From Fodinibius sp051746985 (lineage in GTDB: Bacteria; Bacteroidota; Rhodothermia; Balneolales; Balneolaceae), in the NCBI GenBank assembly GCA_051746985.1, contig JBNJFP010000007.1, positions 42,319 through 106,318 of the forward strand: 64,000 nt of DNA. Reading direction: 5' to 3'. The position numbers and the translations under genes are program-made. Under the pieces are notes generated by a model. The model did not search any database and was not told the DNA's origin. It saw nothing but the letters and a program-made list of their open reading frames with translations. The stretch's first letter is position 1, and every line of letters starts with the position of its first letter. This document shows, one piece after another, positions 45,864 through 54,739 of this stretch.

Positions 45864-47294
45864 ATGAGTAAGAAAATACAAACACAGCCCATATTCGGAC
45901 GAACCCGCCACATTCACATGGTGGGTATTGGTGGAATTGGTATGAGCGGCATGGCCGAAATTCTGTTGCAAAAGGGCTACCAGATCACCGGTTCTGACGC
46001 GAATATGAGTGAAACTGTCGAGCGACTCCAAGAATTAGGAGCTGACATATCGATCGGGCATGATGCCAAAAATATTGAGGGTGCTGATGTGGTTGTGTAC
46101 ACCAGCGCAGTACAGGCTAAGGAAAATATTGAAACAAAAGCGGCGCTTGATCAAGGTATTCCGGTCATTAAACGCGCTGAAATGCTGGCCGAACTCATGC
46201 GCATGAAGTACGGCGTAGGCGTAGCCGGCACCCACGGAAAAACAACTACCACTACGATGATTGGTCATGTCATCCAGGATGGCAGTTTCGATCCCACTAT
46301 CATGGTTGGTGGCAAGGTGCATAGTTTTTCTAAGACTAATGCCGTGGTCGGAAAAGGAGATATTATCGTTGTTGAAGCGGACGAATTTGACCGCACCTTT
46401 CTACGGCTTACCCCAAGCCTGGGCGTTATTACCAATATAGAGGCCGAACATCTTGATATCTACGAGAATCTCGAGGATGTGAAAGAAGCCTTCATTGAAT
46501 TTGCCAATAAAGTTCCATTTTACGGGGCCGTAGTACTTTGCCTGGACGATTCCAATGTGCGAAGCATCATCCCGCAAATTGAACGCCGCACCATCACTTA
46601 TGGGTTAACCCCTCAAGCAAAAATCCGAGCTGTTGATATCAATATTGACCACTTTACCAGCTCATTTACTGTTGTTAACGAGGGCGAAACGCTGGGCAAA
46701 ATTAACCTGCAAACACCGGGAGAACACAATATTAAAAACGCCCTGGCGGCCGTGACGGTGGGACTTGAGCTGGATATCAATTTCGAAGATATAAAATCGG
46801 GTCTCGAGCGATTTAAAGGAGTGTTTCGTCGCTTCCAGCTGAAAACGGAAAAAGATGGTGTCATGGTTATCGACGACTATGCCCACCACCCTACCGAAAT
46901 ACAGGCTACACTCGATGCGGCACGTAAAGGGTGGCCCGAGCGGCGAATTGTAGCTGTTTTTCAGCCGCATCTGTACTCACGCACGCAAGAGCTCTATAAA
47001 GACTTTGGGCTTTCATTTTTCGATGCCGAAGTGTGCGTAATTACGGATGTATATCCCTCGCGCGAAGAACCTATTGAAGGGGTTTCGGGAAAATTAATTG
47101 CCGATGTGGCCAAAGAATATGGCCACCGAAAAGTACATTATGTGGAAGAAAAGTCTGACTTGCCAGCTAAGCTCAAAGATATTGTAGAAGCAGGTGATGT
47201 TGTTATCACCATGGGTGCTGGCGACATCTATAAATATGGCGAAGAGTTTGTTGATGAACTGGAAGCAGGAATATCAAAATTAAAATCGATATAA
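45864..47294 (+). CDS. murC: UDP-N-acetylmuramate:L-alanine ligase
   Basis: 476 residues. HMVGIGGIGMSGMAEILL is the N-terminal Rossmann motif, GVAGTHGKTTTTTMIGHV the ATP loop, EADEFDRTFLRL and ITNIEAEHLDIYEN the middle signatures, and DDYAHHPTEIQATL the C-terminal domain. It adds the first amino acid of the peptide stem. It stands between two intergenic palindromic repeats. Confidence 0.97.
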   Translation: MSKKIQTQPIFGRTRHIHMVGIGGIGMSGMAEILLQKGYQITGSDANMSETVERLQELGADISIGHDAKNIEGADVVVYTSAVQAKENIETKAALDQGIPVIKRAEMLAELMRMKYGVGVAGTHGKTTTTTMIGHVIQDGSFDPTIMVGGKVHSFSKTNAVVGKGDIIVVEADEFDRTFLRLTPSLGVITNIEAEHLDIYENLEDVKEAFIEFANKVPFYGAVVLCLDDSNVRSIIPQIERRTITYGLTPQAKIRAVDINIDHFTSSFTVVNEGETLGKINLQTPGEHNIKNALAAVTVGLELDINFEDIKSGLERFKGVFRRFQLKTEKDGVMVIDDYAHHPTEIQATLDAARKGWPERRIVAVFQPHLYSRTQELYKDFGLSFFDAEVCVITDVYPSREEPIEGVSGKLIADVAKEYGHRKVHYVEEKSDLPAKLKDIVEAGDVVITMGAGDIYKYGEEFVDELEAGISKLKSI

Positions 47295-47307
47295 AACGTC
47301 AATAAAT

Positions 47308-47333
47308 GTCATCCGTAACAACGTTAGCATGAC
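47308..47333. repeat. Palindromic repeat between murC and ftsQ
   Basis: GTCATCCGTAACAAC followed by GTTAGCATGAC. The arms share GTCATCC and GCATGAC with the repeats before murC and before ftsA, but the core is different. Confidence 0.6.
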
Positions 47334-47355
47334 ACGATAGACTTAAAACATTGAA

Positions 47356-48105
47356 ATGACGGATAACGAGCAACATACCGAATCCCAAAAAAACAAGACC
47401 CCCTGGCCTTGGATTGCCGGCGCTGTTTTGGTGCTGGGCTTGGCGGTTATAGCTGGACTGTATTGGAGCTCCACTATGACCGTACAAAAGGTTCAGTATT
47501 CGGGCAACCATTTTGTATCGGAGGAGGATCTGGATCTTGTTGAAGTACCCACGGGTATTAGTCCAGATAGTATTGATTTTGGGGATGTGAGAAATCGATT
47601 TGAAGCACTGCCCTATGTAAAACAGGCAGACATCAGCGTGGAGCCCAACGGCAAGATTAACGTCAACATTTCGGAACGCCAGCCTATTGCACTGCTGGTC
47701 GATGATGATAGTAAAATTTATGTCGATGCCGAGGGAATCAGGTTGCCAATTGTAAAAGACAAAGCGGTGGATCGCCCAATTGTATATGGATTTAACACTA
47801 AGCCAATGCAGGATACCCTGCAAAGTGATGACTTTAAAACTATTGCCGATTTTTTAACAACGGTTCAAGATAATCCTGTAGCGGACGCATCCATTAGCGA
47901 AGTGGCGTGGTCGTCATCCAATGAAGGCGTTATTGCACTGACAAATCAAAATGGTGTAAAACTGATTTTTGGGAAAGAAGATTTTAGGAATCGACTTCGC
48001 AACTGGGAAGCCTTTTATGGCGAAGTCATCAAAAAGAAAGGTATTGAAAAAATGCGCTCGATCGACCTTCGGTTTGAGGGACAAATTGTGACGCGGGAAC
48101 AATAA
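47356..48105 (+). CDS. ftsQ: FtsQ/DivIB-like cell division protein
   Basis: 249 residues. A cytoplasmic tail of about 20 residues precedes one membrane helix (WIAGAVLVLGLAVIAGLYW, about 20-38), and a POTRA domain (MTVQKVQYSGNHFVSEEDLD) follows in the periplasm. The later beta domain includes ISERQPIALLVDDDSKIYVDAEG, matching the usual FtsQ pattern of a residue block after POTRA. It is recognised by topology and position between murC and ftsA. It recruits FtsL to the divisome. Confidence 0.85.
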   Translation: MTDNEQHTESQKNKTPWPWIAGAVLVLGLAVIAGLYWSSTMTVQKVQYSGNHFVSEEDLDLVEVPTGISPDSIDFGDVRNRFEALPYVKQADISVEPNGKINVNISERQPIALLVDDDSKIYVDAEGIRLPIVKDKAVDRPIVYGFNTKPMQDTLQSDDFKTIADFLTTVQDNPVADASISEVAWSSSNEGVIALTNQNGVKLIFGKEDFRNRLRNWEAFYGEVIKKKGIEKMRSIDLRFEGQIVTREQ

Positions 48106-48123
48106 TTAAGTACAAACTATAGT

Positions 48124-48197
48124 GTCATCCTGAACTCGTTTCAGGATCTAATCAAAAAATGAAAAGAACTAAGATGCTGAAACAAGTTCAGCATGAC
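48124..48197. repeat. Double palindromic repeat between ftsQ and ftsA
   Basis: Two units: GTCATCCTGAACTC..GTTTCAGGATC (48124-48148) and GATGCTGAAACAAG..TTCAGCATGAC (48173-48197). The organisation matches the element at 45770-45838, with about 24 bases between the units. Confidence 0.8.
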
Positions 48198-48237
48198 ATG
48201 ATGACTAAATAAATCACAACAGTACGTGGATAACATT

Positions 48238-49503
48238 ATGGAAGAACAAGAAGATAGAATTGTCGTCGGTCTTGACATTGGTACTACAAAAGTATGCGCC
48301 ATTGTTGCGTCTATCGATCAGCAGGATAGAATTCACATCCTCGGCGTAGGCAAAGCCCCAAGCGACGGACTTAACCGCGGGGTGGTTGTCAATATCGACA
48401 AAACAGTTAATGCCATTCAAACGGCTATAGAACAAGCACAGTTGGCATCCGGCATCGAAGTAAACTCCGTAAACGTTGGCATTGCTGGCGATCACATTCG
48501 CAGCATGCGAAGCAAGGGCGTCATCACCATCAACAACCGCGACAATGAGATTACGGTGGATGATGTTGAACGCCTACTCGAAGATTGTCAACGTATTATG
48601 CTGCCGACCGACCAGCAGATTATCCACGTAATTCCGCAGGAGTTTGTTGTTGACGGACAGGACGGCATCCAAGATCCGGTGGGCATGAGCGGCATGCGCA
48701 TGGAAGCGGAAGTCCACATTATAACGGGACTCGTTTCGGCGGCCAAAAATATTTACCGCTGTGTAGAACGTGCCGGCTACCAGGTGGCCGATATCATTCT
48801 GGAACCGCTGGCCTCTTCGTATTCCGTGCTCGATGAAGAAGAGAAAGAAGCTGGCGTTGTACTGGTGGATATCGGAGGCGGAACTACAGATGTCGCCATC
48901 TTTCAGGATAATACCATTCGTCACACGGCCGTCATTGCTATCGCAGGCAAGAAAGTAACCGACGATATCCGTGTGGGATTGAGCGTGCTCGACGATCAGG
49001 CAGAAAAACTGAAGCGTGAGCATGGCGAAGCGTATGTGGATATGATTCAGGAAGATGAATCCATTACGGTGCCCGGTATAGCTGGGCGTCCCCCCAAAGA
49101 AATTACCAAAAGCATTTTGGCCAAGATCATTCAGGCTCGGATGGAAGAAATTCTCGAAATCGTAGCGATCGAAGTAAAAAGAAGTGGTTTTGCCGATTCC
49201 CTAAGTGCTGGCGTAGTACTCAGTGGCGGTGGATCGCTGATTAAGAACGTCTGTCCGTTGGCCAATGAAATTCTGGGTATGGATGCCAAAATTGGCAAGC
49301 CGATTGGCCTCAGTGGCGGACTTATTGAAGAAGTAAACAATCCCATTTATGCAACCGGTGTGGGACTTGTAATGCACGCTATTAAAACCGGATCAAGCCC
49401 TACAAACCAAGCTATCGTTCCGTCATCCACCAAAGGATCGAGCGTGGAGAAAGTAATGAACCGAATAGCTGAAAGGATGAAAAGCTGGTTTAAAGAACTT
49501 TAA
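48238..49503 (+). CDS. ftsA: Cell division protein FtsA
   Basis: 421 residues from the ATG at 48238 (a GTG at 48226 would add four). Actin-like ATPase: VVGLDIGTTKVCAIVA (phosphate 1), VLVDIGGGTTDVAIF (phosphate 2) and VVLSGGGSLIKN (adenosine). The C-terminal RIAERMKSWFKEL is the amphipathic helix that binds the membrane. It anchors FtsZ to the membrane. It is followed by ftsZ after 118 bases, which contain a TCCCTG/CAGGGA inverted repeat at 49513-49542. Confidence 0.96.
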   Translation: MEEQEDRIVVGLDIGTTKVCAIVASIDQQDRIHILGVGKAPSDGLNRGVVVNIDKTVNAIQTAIEQAQLASGIEVNSVNVGIAGDHIRSMRSKGVITINNRDNEITVDDVERLLEDCQRIMLPTDQQIIHVIPQEFVVDGQDGIQDPVGMSGMRMEAEVHIITGLVSAAKNIYRCVERAGYQVADIILEPLASSYSVLDEEEKEAGVVLVDIGGGTTDVAIFQDNTIRHTAVIAIAGKKVTDDIRVGLSVLDDQAEKLKREHGEAYVDMIQEDESITVPGIAGRPPKEITKSILAKIIQARMEEILEIVAIEVKRSGFADSLSAGVVLSGGGSLIKNVCPLANEILGMDAKIGKPIGLSGGLIEEVNNPIYATGVGLVMHAIKTGSSPTNQAIVPSSTKGSSVEKVMNRIAERMKSWFKEL

Positions 49504-49621
49504 AAAAGACAATTCCCTGGCAGGATTCAGAATCTAAACAGGGATAGAGAAGACGTAAATAACATATAGCAATCAAATAGCAATAAACAGTACACAGCAA
49601 TCTAAAAAAGGAGTAAATATT

Positions 49622-50950
49622 ATGTCTAACCTAAACTCTCGTTTTAGTTTTGACATCGACAGTCAAGACAATGCGAAAATAAAAGTGATAGGTGTTGGAG
49701 GCGGCGGAGGTAATGCCGTTAACAACATGATCGAAAAAGGCCTAACCAGTGTGGAGTACATCGCTCTTAACACCGATGCACAGGCATTAAAAAACAGCAT
49801 GGCCGATCTTACCATCCAAGTGGGAGCAAACCTAACCAACGGACTTGGAGCTGGTGCACGTCCCGAAATTGGCAGGGAAGCCGTGGAAGAGAATCGACAT
49901 GAAATTGAAGAGGCTATCGAAGGCGCCGATATGATTTTCGTTACGGCCGGAATGGGCGGTGGTACCGGAACCGGTGGTGCTCCTGTAGTTTCGGGAATAG
50001 CCAAACGAAAGGGCGTATTGACAGTAGGTATTGTTACGACCCCCTTCGACTGCGAAGGTCCCCGGCGAATGAAATATGCGCTGGAAGGCATTACAGAGCT
50101 CAAGAAAAACAGCGATACGGTTATTGTGATCCCCAACGAGCGACTCATGGATATCGCCGATGAGGATACTACACTGCTTGAAGCCTTTGACCAAGCTAAC
50201 CAAGTGCTTTATAATGCAACCCGGGGCATTTCGGATCTCATTCTGATGCCCGGGCTTATCAACCTTGACTTTGCTGATGTGCGAACGACCATGCTGGACG
50301 GTGGTGCAGCCATTATGGGTGCGGCCAACGCCACAGGTGAAGACCGTGCCGAAATTGCTGCCCGCGAAGCTATTAACTCTCCACTTCTGGATGGGGTCAG
50401 CATCAACGGGGCACGTAATGTGCTCGTCAATATTTCCTCTGGAGCAGATCTGGGAATGCAAGAAACCAACACGGCAACCAGCATCATCCAACAAGAGGCT
50501 GGTGAAAATGCCGAAATCATTCTCGGTACCGTCCTTGACGAAAGCTTTGACGGTGAACTTCGTGTTACGGTTATCGCAACTGGTTTTGATCTGGCTGAAA
50601 GTAAAAAAGAGGCTCGGGTTGCCCCTAATGAAAATAAAAAAGAAGGGTCGGGCAACGCTAATTCCGACAATCTGGATATGCCCAAAGCCAGCGACGTTAC
50701 CGGCCATAGCCGTTATTCTTCGACCAACGAACCGTTTTATAAAGGGGAGAAAAACCTCAAGCAGATGGATCAGCCGGCCTTTCATCGCCGCGGTTTAAAA
50801 AATGTTCGTCCCCTTAATAACCAAGAAGAGGAAGAGCAAGAAATGCAGGATAATCAAAAAAAGAGCAACGAATTACTTAACAATCGTCGTGAACGAATCG
50901 ATAAAACCGATTCTGACCAACCGGCGTTTCTGCGTAAAATTATGGACTAA
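49622..50950 (+). CDS. ftsZ: Cell division GTPase FtsZ
   Basis: 442 residues. VIGVGGGGGNAVNNM and GMGGGTGTGGAPV (tubulin signature, about 108-118) form the GTP site, and NLDFADVRTTM with the T7-like loop follows. The globular core ends near residue 325 and a long acidic, polar linker follows. The tail DQPAFLRKIMD (from residue 432) is the conserved peptide that binds FtsA. A second, related block DQPAFHRR occurs at residue 383 in the linker. AAAGGAG eight bases before the ATG is the strongest ribosome binding site of the cluster. Confidence 0.97.
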   Translation: MSNLNSRFSFDIDSQDNAKIKVIGVGGGGGNAVNNMIEKGLTSVEYIALNTDAQALKNSMADLTIQVGANLTNGLGAGARPEIGREAVEENRHEIEEAIEGADMIFVTAGMGGGTGTGGAPVVSGIAKRKGVLTVGIVTTPFDCEGPRRMKYALEGITELKKNSDTVIVIPNERLMDIADEDTTLLEAFDQANQVLYNATRGISDLILMPGLINLDFADVRTTMLDGGAAIMGAANATGEDRAEIAAREAINSPLLDGVSINGARNVLVNISSGADLGMQETNTATSIIQQEAGENAEIILGTVLDESFDGELRVTVIATGFDLAESKKEARVAPNENKKEGSGNANSDNLDMPKASDVTGHSRYSSTNEPFYKGEKNLKQMDQPAFHRRGLKNVRPLNNQEEEEQEMQDNQKKSNELLNNRRERIDKTDSDQPAFLRKIMD

Positions 50951-51060
50951 CGTTGCTGCCTGTTAACGCTGTATAAATTGTTATGTACTAAACGGATGAC
51001 TGACAAATGTCAGTTTTATTCCATTCCCTTTACTCTGGGATTTTTGATTGCTATAAACTG

Positions 51061-51094
51061 AAAAGGAGTCCTTTGATCGGGACTCCTTTTTATT
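51061..51094. terminator. Bidirectional terminator after ftsZ and the histidine kinase
   Basis: Perfect 11-base stem AAAAGGAGTCC / GGACTCCTTTT with an eight-base loop; T-runs on both strands. It lies between the convergent ftsZ and kinase genes. Confidence 0.92.
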
Positions 51095-51099
51095 ATCCC

Positions 51100-52716
51100 T
51101 TAGGTTGTCTCGCTCTCCAAGATTCTTAGCGGCACCCGCACCTCAATAGTTGACGTTTTTTTATCTACAATTTCAAGCTCACCTTGAAGCTGCTTAACCA
51201 GCGTACGAATAAGTTTAAAACCCAGTGTTTTTTTCGTCACCTGTTCAAAATCATCAGGCAGTGGACGCCCGTTATCCCTTACCTGCAGCATTAGCTCACC
51301 CTCTTGCATCTCAAGAGTTACAAACACAACCCCTTTGGATAGATCTGTGAAAGCATGCATAAAGGCATTGACCATAAGCTCGTTTAAAATCATCGCTATG
51401 GGAACAGCTCGGTCAATATGCGTTTCAATATCCTTTGCATTCATCGAAACTTCGATGTGTTGAAGTGCATTCCCAAATGACTTTTGAAGGCGATTGGAAA
51501 GCTTTACAGCAAAGTTTTTCAAATTTACCCGTTCCAATGTTTCCGACTGTACCATTGTTTCATGAATGAGTGCCAGCGACCGAATTCGGGAATGTGAATC
51601 TTTAAGGATTTCATCGTTCGATTTGCCTTCTCCACCTTTGAGCTGCAGCTCTAACAAAGCCAGTACCATCGTTAAATTGTTGCGTACCCGATCATGAATT
51701 GTACCGAGCAGCAGATCCCTTTCGTCGAGAGCCTCCCTTAATTTCTGCTCACTTTTTTTAAGTTGCTTCGTTTTTAAATCTACTTTCTCTTTGAGCTTTT
51801 TATTCCAGCTGCCCACCAAGTAAATACTTCCTGTTCCCAACACCAGCACCAAAGCAATAGAGATCCACGAAACAATTTCCAGTGAGTCATTTGACTTTAT
51901 TATCTGTTCTCCGACTCCAGACTCCAAGGCATCTACTTGCTGATGGAGCGTCTCCGTGCCTAAAATTTTTGCCCCCACAATAAACAACACCAGCACTACT
52001 GCCACACTTGCAATAGCGGAGTAAATCCAACCAAGCGTTACATTGGGTTTGGGAAAATCGGGAAATAATTTTTGTCGGTATTGTGAAATGGATGGCGTCA
52101 GCAAATACAAAATTGGCCCAACAATAAATACCGATTGCAAAAACATCCCCGTCCACCACCCTTTCCAAAGCGTAATGGTTTCGTGTGGATTTAACCCAAA
52201 AAAATCGCTCCATATAAACGACCCCAACGAACTTGCAATAGCGGCAAAGAAGGATACCACTACATAAAAAGCAAAGCTCTTCAAATCTCGCAATGCGGGG
52301 TCAAAAGGCACGCAATAATACGCCAACGCATAAATCCCTAATCCCAACACAAAAGCAATTCCAAATAACAATCCCCAGTAATACGTTACCGATGCCGAAA
52401 ACGTGATCATAAATCCCGATAAAAACAGCGGGATAAATCCCCATTCAAATCCCAACCAAAATAAGAGTACGGTTCCCAGAATGACAGGGGGATAAAAAAG
52501 AAAAAATTGGTTAATGGTTTGTTGCCCCTCGTCCAAGATCAAAAATTCGGTGGGAGAAACCCAAACGACTGAGAGGAGCGAAATTCCAATTATTCCCACC
52601 CACAATAACAATAGATAAATAACCCGAGACGAAGTAGGGTTATATCTGTCTAACAAAAAATCGAGCGGAAGCGGTAGCCAACGTCTTGCTGTAGCTCCAT
52701 TCAGAAAATTCTCCAT
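51100..52716 (-). CDS. Membrane histidine kinase (HisKA_2 type) with altered H box
   Basis: 538 residues. Eight or more hydrophobic segments occupy residues about 30-265 (MASE1-like in appearance), then a further helix (about 287-308) and a coiled coil (KEKVDLKTKQLKKSEQKLRE). The H box reads TIHDRVRNNLTMVLALLELQ, with His341 and Asp342; the family consensus has a second His where Asp342 stands. The ATP domain has ILNELMVNAFMHAF (N box), VRDNGRPLPDD (G1) and LGFKLIRTLVKQLQGEL (G2). It should sense an unknown signal in the membrane. No response regulator is adjacent. AAGGAG lies 9 bases before the ATG. Confidence 0.85.
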   Translation of the reverse strand: MENFLNGATARRWLPLPLDFLLDRYNPTSSRVIYLLLLWVGIIGISLLSVVWVSPTEFLILDEGQQTINQFFLFYPPVILGTVLLFWLGFEWGFIPLFLSGFMITFSASVTYYWGLLFGIAFVLGLGIYALAYYCVPFDPALRDLKSFAFYVVVSFFAAIASSLGSFIWSDFFGLNPHETITLWKGWWTGMFLQSVFIVGPILYLLTPSISQYRQKLFPDFPKPNVTLGWIYSAIASVAVVLVLFIVGAKILGTETLHQQVDALESGVGEQIIKSNDSLEIVSWISIALVLVLGTGSIYLVGSWNKKLKEKVDLKTKQLKKSEQKLREALDERDLLLGTIHDRVRNNLTMVLALLELQLKGGEGKSNDEILKDSHSRIRSLALIHETMVQSETLERVNLKNFAVKLSNRLQKSFGNALQHIEVSMNAKDIETHIDRAVPIAMILNELMVNAFMHAFTDLSKGVVFVTLEMQEGELMLQVRDNGRPLPDDFEQVTKKTLGFKLIRTLVKQLQGELEIVDKKTSTIEVRVPLRILESETT

Positions 52717-52734
52717 GTGTTATATCTCCTTGCC

Positions 52735-52775
52735 AACTTATTAGTTGTACTAATATTAACGTTTTCTAATAAGTT
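52735..52775. promoter_or_regulatory. Inverted repeat upstream of the histidine kinase
   Basis: Perfect ten-base arms AACTTATTAG (52735-52744) and CTAATAAGTT (52766-52775) with a 21-base spacer, 19 bases before the kinase ATG and directly before its ribosome binding site. It is a candidate operator in a divergent intergenic region. Confidence 0.45.
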
Positions 52776-52914
52776 TTGAAATAAAATACTAACCGACTCG
52801 GATCAGTTGAGAGGGTTACTGATATTTACGGTCCATCACACCAGCATTGTAGCTTTTGAGGCTCTTTTATATTATCTGTTTTTATACTGATTTCAAATCT
52901 AATCCAAATACCCT

Positions 52915-53439
52915 ATGGAAGAAATCGTTTCATATTCGAAAGAAACAACGTTTCTACAAAAAACATCTCGATACGCGCTGATAATAATTGGTTCCTTTCT
53001 TTTTGTAACACCCCAATACTTTGTTGAGGGAAATAATATATATCTGCTTAAAACAGTAGCCCTCTTTATAATTCTTCCTGCAGTAGCTAATCCCTATTTA
53101 ATTTTTGGAGGGAATGTTAAAATAATTCTCACGGAAAAATTCATAAAAGGAATTGATGAAAGCATACATGTGATTGGTTATCTCCTGAGATGTTTTTCTA
53201 AGCAAAAAACGACCGAGAGCATGACCACTGGGCGTACAATTTATTGGCACAGAATAAAGAAAATAGTCCTTACACGATTTACTCTTCGGGCTTATAACGA
53301 AAGTGGCAACTTTGAAAACTTCCAAATTCCTTACCGAAATCAAGAGGAGTTCAAAAAAATCCGTTCAAAAATTATCCAAAAAAGTGAAGAACATAATTTC
53401 CGGGTGGAGGAAAAGGCGTGGTGGAAAAAACCTTTCTGA
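52915..53439 (+). CDS. Hypothetical two-helix membrane protein
   Basis: 174 residues, no family recognised. A short polar N-terminus is followed by two hydrophobic segments (ALIIIGSFLFVTPQYF and LLKTVALFIILPAVANPYLIF). The cytoplasmic part is beta-rich with FTLRAYNESGNFENFQIPYR and a helical end; this layout resembles stand-alone PH-like domains (bPH type), but the match is only in shape. The base composition is more AT-rich than the neighbours. It is divergent from the kinase and convergent with the permease. Confidence 0.6.
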   Translation: MEEIVSYSKETTFLQKTSRYALIIIGSFLFVTPQYFVEGNNIYLLKTVALFIILPAVANPYLIFGGNVKIILTEKFIKGIDESIHVIGYLLRCFSKQKTTESMTTGRTIYWHRIKKIVLTRFTLRAYNESGNFENFQIPYRNQEEFKKIRSKIIQKSEEHNFRVEEKAWWKKPF

Positions 53440-53447
53440 TTATAAGC

Positions 53448-54257
53448 TTAAAATGCTTCGGTAAGCAATTTTGCAGCCATCCCAATAGCCAACAATGAAA
53501 ACGCATATTGCAAATAACGGCGTTCTATTTTCAAGTTGAAAAGAGCTCCTAAAAATCCTCCCAGCAAACCTCCGGCTGCCAGTGGAAAAGCGGCTCCAAA
53601 ATCAACATATCCCCAATTAAATTCCGTAAGCGCTCCTATATTATTTCCGGTGAACCCAAGCTGAACCCATCCCGATAAGGAAATAAGTACAATAGCCAGC
53701 GAGGAGATGCTCACCGATCGAATAAAACTTTTTTTGTAGAACAGATTCATCAACGGCACCATCACCCCGCCGCCGCCAATACCTGCCAGTGCCGCCACAA
53801 ATCCACCAAGCCCACCAGTAGTAAATGACTGTGGCAACGTTAATGCAGTATTATTCTGGATAATCTGTTGCTTATTTCGAGATCCGCGCCGATAAAACAT
53901 ATACGCTACATAGATCAACAGCAGGCTAAAAAAAATGACAAATTCCTGCTGACTATAATAGGAAGATGTGATTACTAATTTACCCAAATACACGCCACCA
54001 GCCCCCATAAGGCCAACTTTGATGCCATCCCACCAATAAAAATTCTGCTGCTGAAATTGTCGAACGGAACTTCCGAAGGCCGCTACAAAGGTGCAAAACA
54101 GCGAGCTTCCAATTGTAAGCACAACCGGATTTTCGATACCTGCGTCACTGAAAACAATAAATAGAATGGGTGTAAACAAGACGCCACCGCCCAACCCGAA
54201 AAGTCCCGCAACAACACCTGCCAGAATTCCTAAAAGTAAAAGAATGAATATCTCCAT
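53448..54257 (-). CDS. TauE/SafE family permease
   Basis: 269 residues, eight membrane segments in two halves. The first half has GVVAGLFGLGGGVLFTPIL and the second TGGLGGFVAALAGIGGGGVMVPLM, the duplicated glycine-rich motif of the sulfite/organosulfonate exporter family. Substrates in this family are mostly sulfur compounds or organic anions; here the substrate is unknown. Its start overlaps the stop of the phzF-like gene by one base, so the two are probably co-transcribed. Confidence 0.92.
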   Translation of the reverse strand: MEIFILLLLGILAGVVAGLFGLGGGVLFTPILFIVFSDAGIENPVVLTIGSSLFCTFVAAFGSSVRQFQQQNFYWWDGIKVGLMGAGGVYLGKLVITSSYYSQQEFVIFFSLLLIYVAYMFYRRGSRNKQQIIQNNTALTLPQSFTTGGLGGFVAALAGIGGGGVMVPLMNLFYKKSFIRSVSISSLAIVLISLSGWVQLGFTGNNIGALTEFNWGYVDFGAAFPLAAGGLLGGFLGALFNLKIERRYLQYAFSLLAIGMAAKLLTEAF

Positions 54258-54739
54258 CAGAAATAAAATTTCCCTTGCATTACGGTGCAGGCAGTGCCTG
54301 CGATTTCAACACGATCTTCCAAGTAATGGCAATATACTGTGCCCGCGCGAAGGGAAACTTGTCGACCCACTATTTTTTTCTTGCCAAGTCGATTACTCCA
54401 GTAGGGCGTTAGCATGGTATGCGCCGAACCGGTTACCGGATCTTCATCAACCCCTGCAGCAGGGGCAAAAAACCGGGATACAAAATCGAATTCCTGGCTC
54501 GGTGCGGTCACAATAATACCGCGTACATCTGCCTTGGTGAGTTCCCCAATATCAGGATCTAAATTTCGAACCTGCTCCTCGTTTTCAACTACATATAAAT
54601 AATCTGTATCCCGATAAAGTTCGCGGGCCGGTACGCCCACTGCTTCTTCTACGAAACTGGGCACTTCAACTTTGTTTAATTCAGCGATTGGAAAATTCAT
54701 CACCAATCGATCACCCTCCTTCCGTACCTTCAGCTCACC
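54257..54739 (-). CDS. PhzF family isomerase, 5' part lost in assembly gap
   Basis: About 160 residues of C-terminal PhzF sequence. TKADVRGIIVTAPSQ, FVSRFFAPAAGVDEDPVTGSAHTML (the GAxxDPVTGSAH signature of the family) and the closing YCHYLEDRVEIAGTACTVMQG are clear. PhzF proteins have about 260-300 residues in two halves. The N-terminal half with the catalytic Glu is missing: the sequence upstream runs into 100 N bases and the DNA beyond the gap does not look like PhzF. The gene is therefore probably intact but incompletely assembled, with more than 100 bases hidden in the gap. It probably isomerises a metabolite rather than making phenazines. Confidence 0.85.
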   Translation of the reverse strand, partial: GELKVRKEGDRLVMNFPIAELNKVEVPSFVEEAVGVPARELYRDTDYLYVVENEEQVRNLDPDIGELTKADVRGIIVTAPSQEFDFVSRFFAPAAGVDEDPVTGSAHTMLTPYWSNRLGKKKIVGRQVSLRAGTVYCHYLEDRVEIAGTACTVMQGKFYF

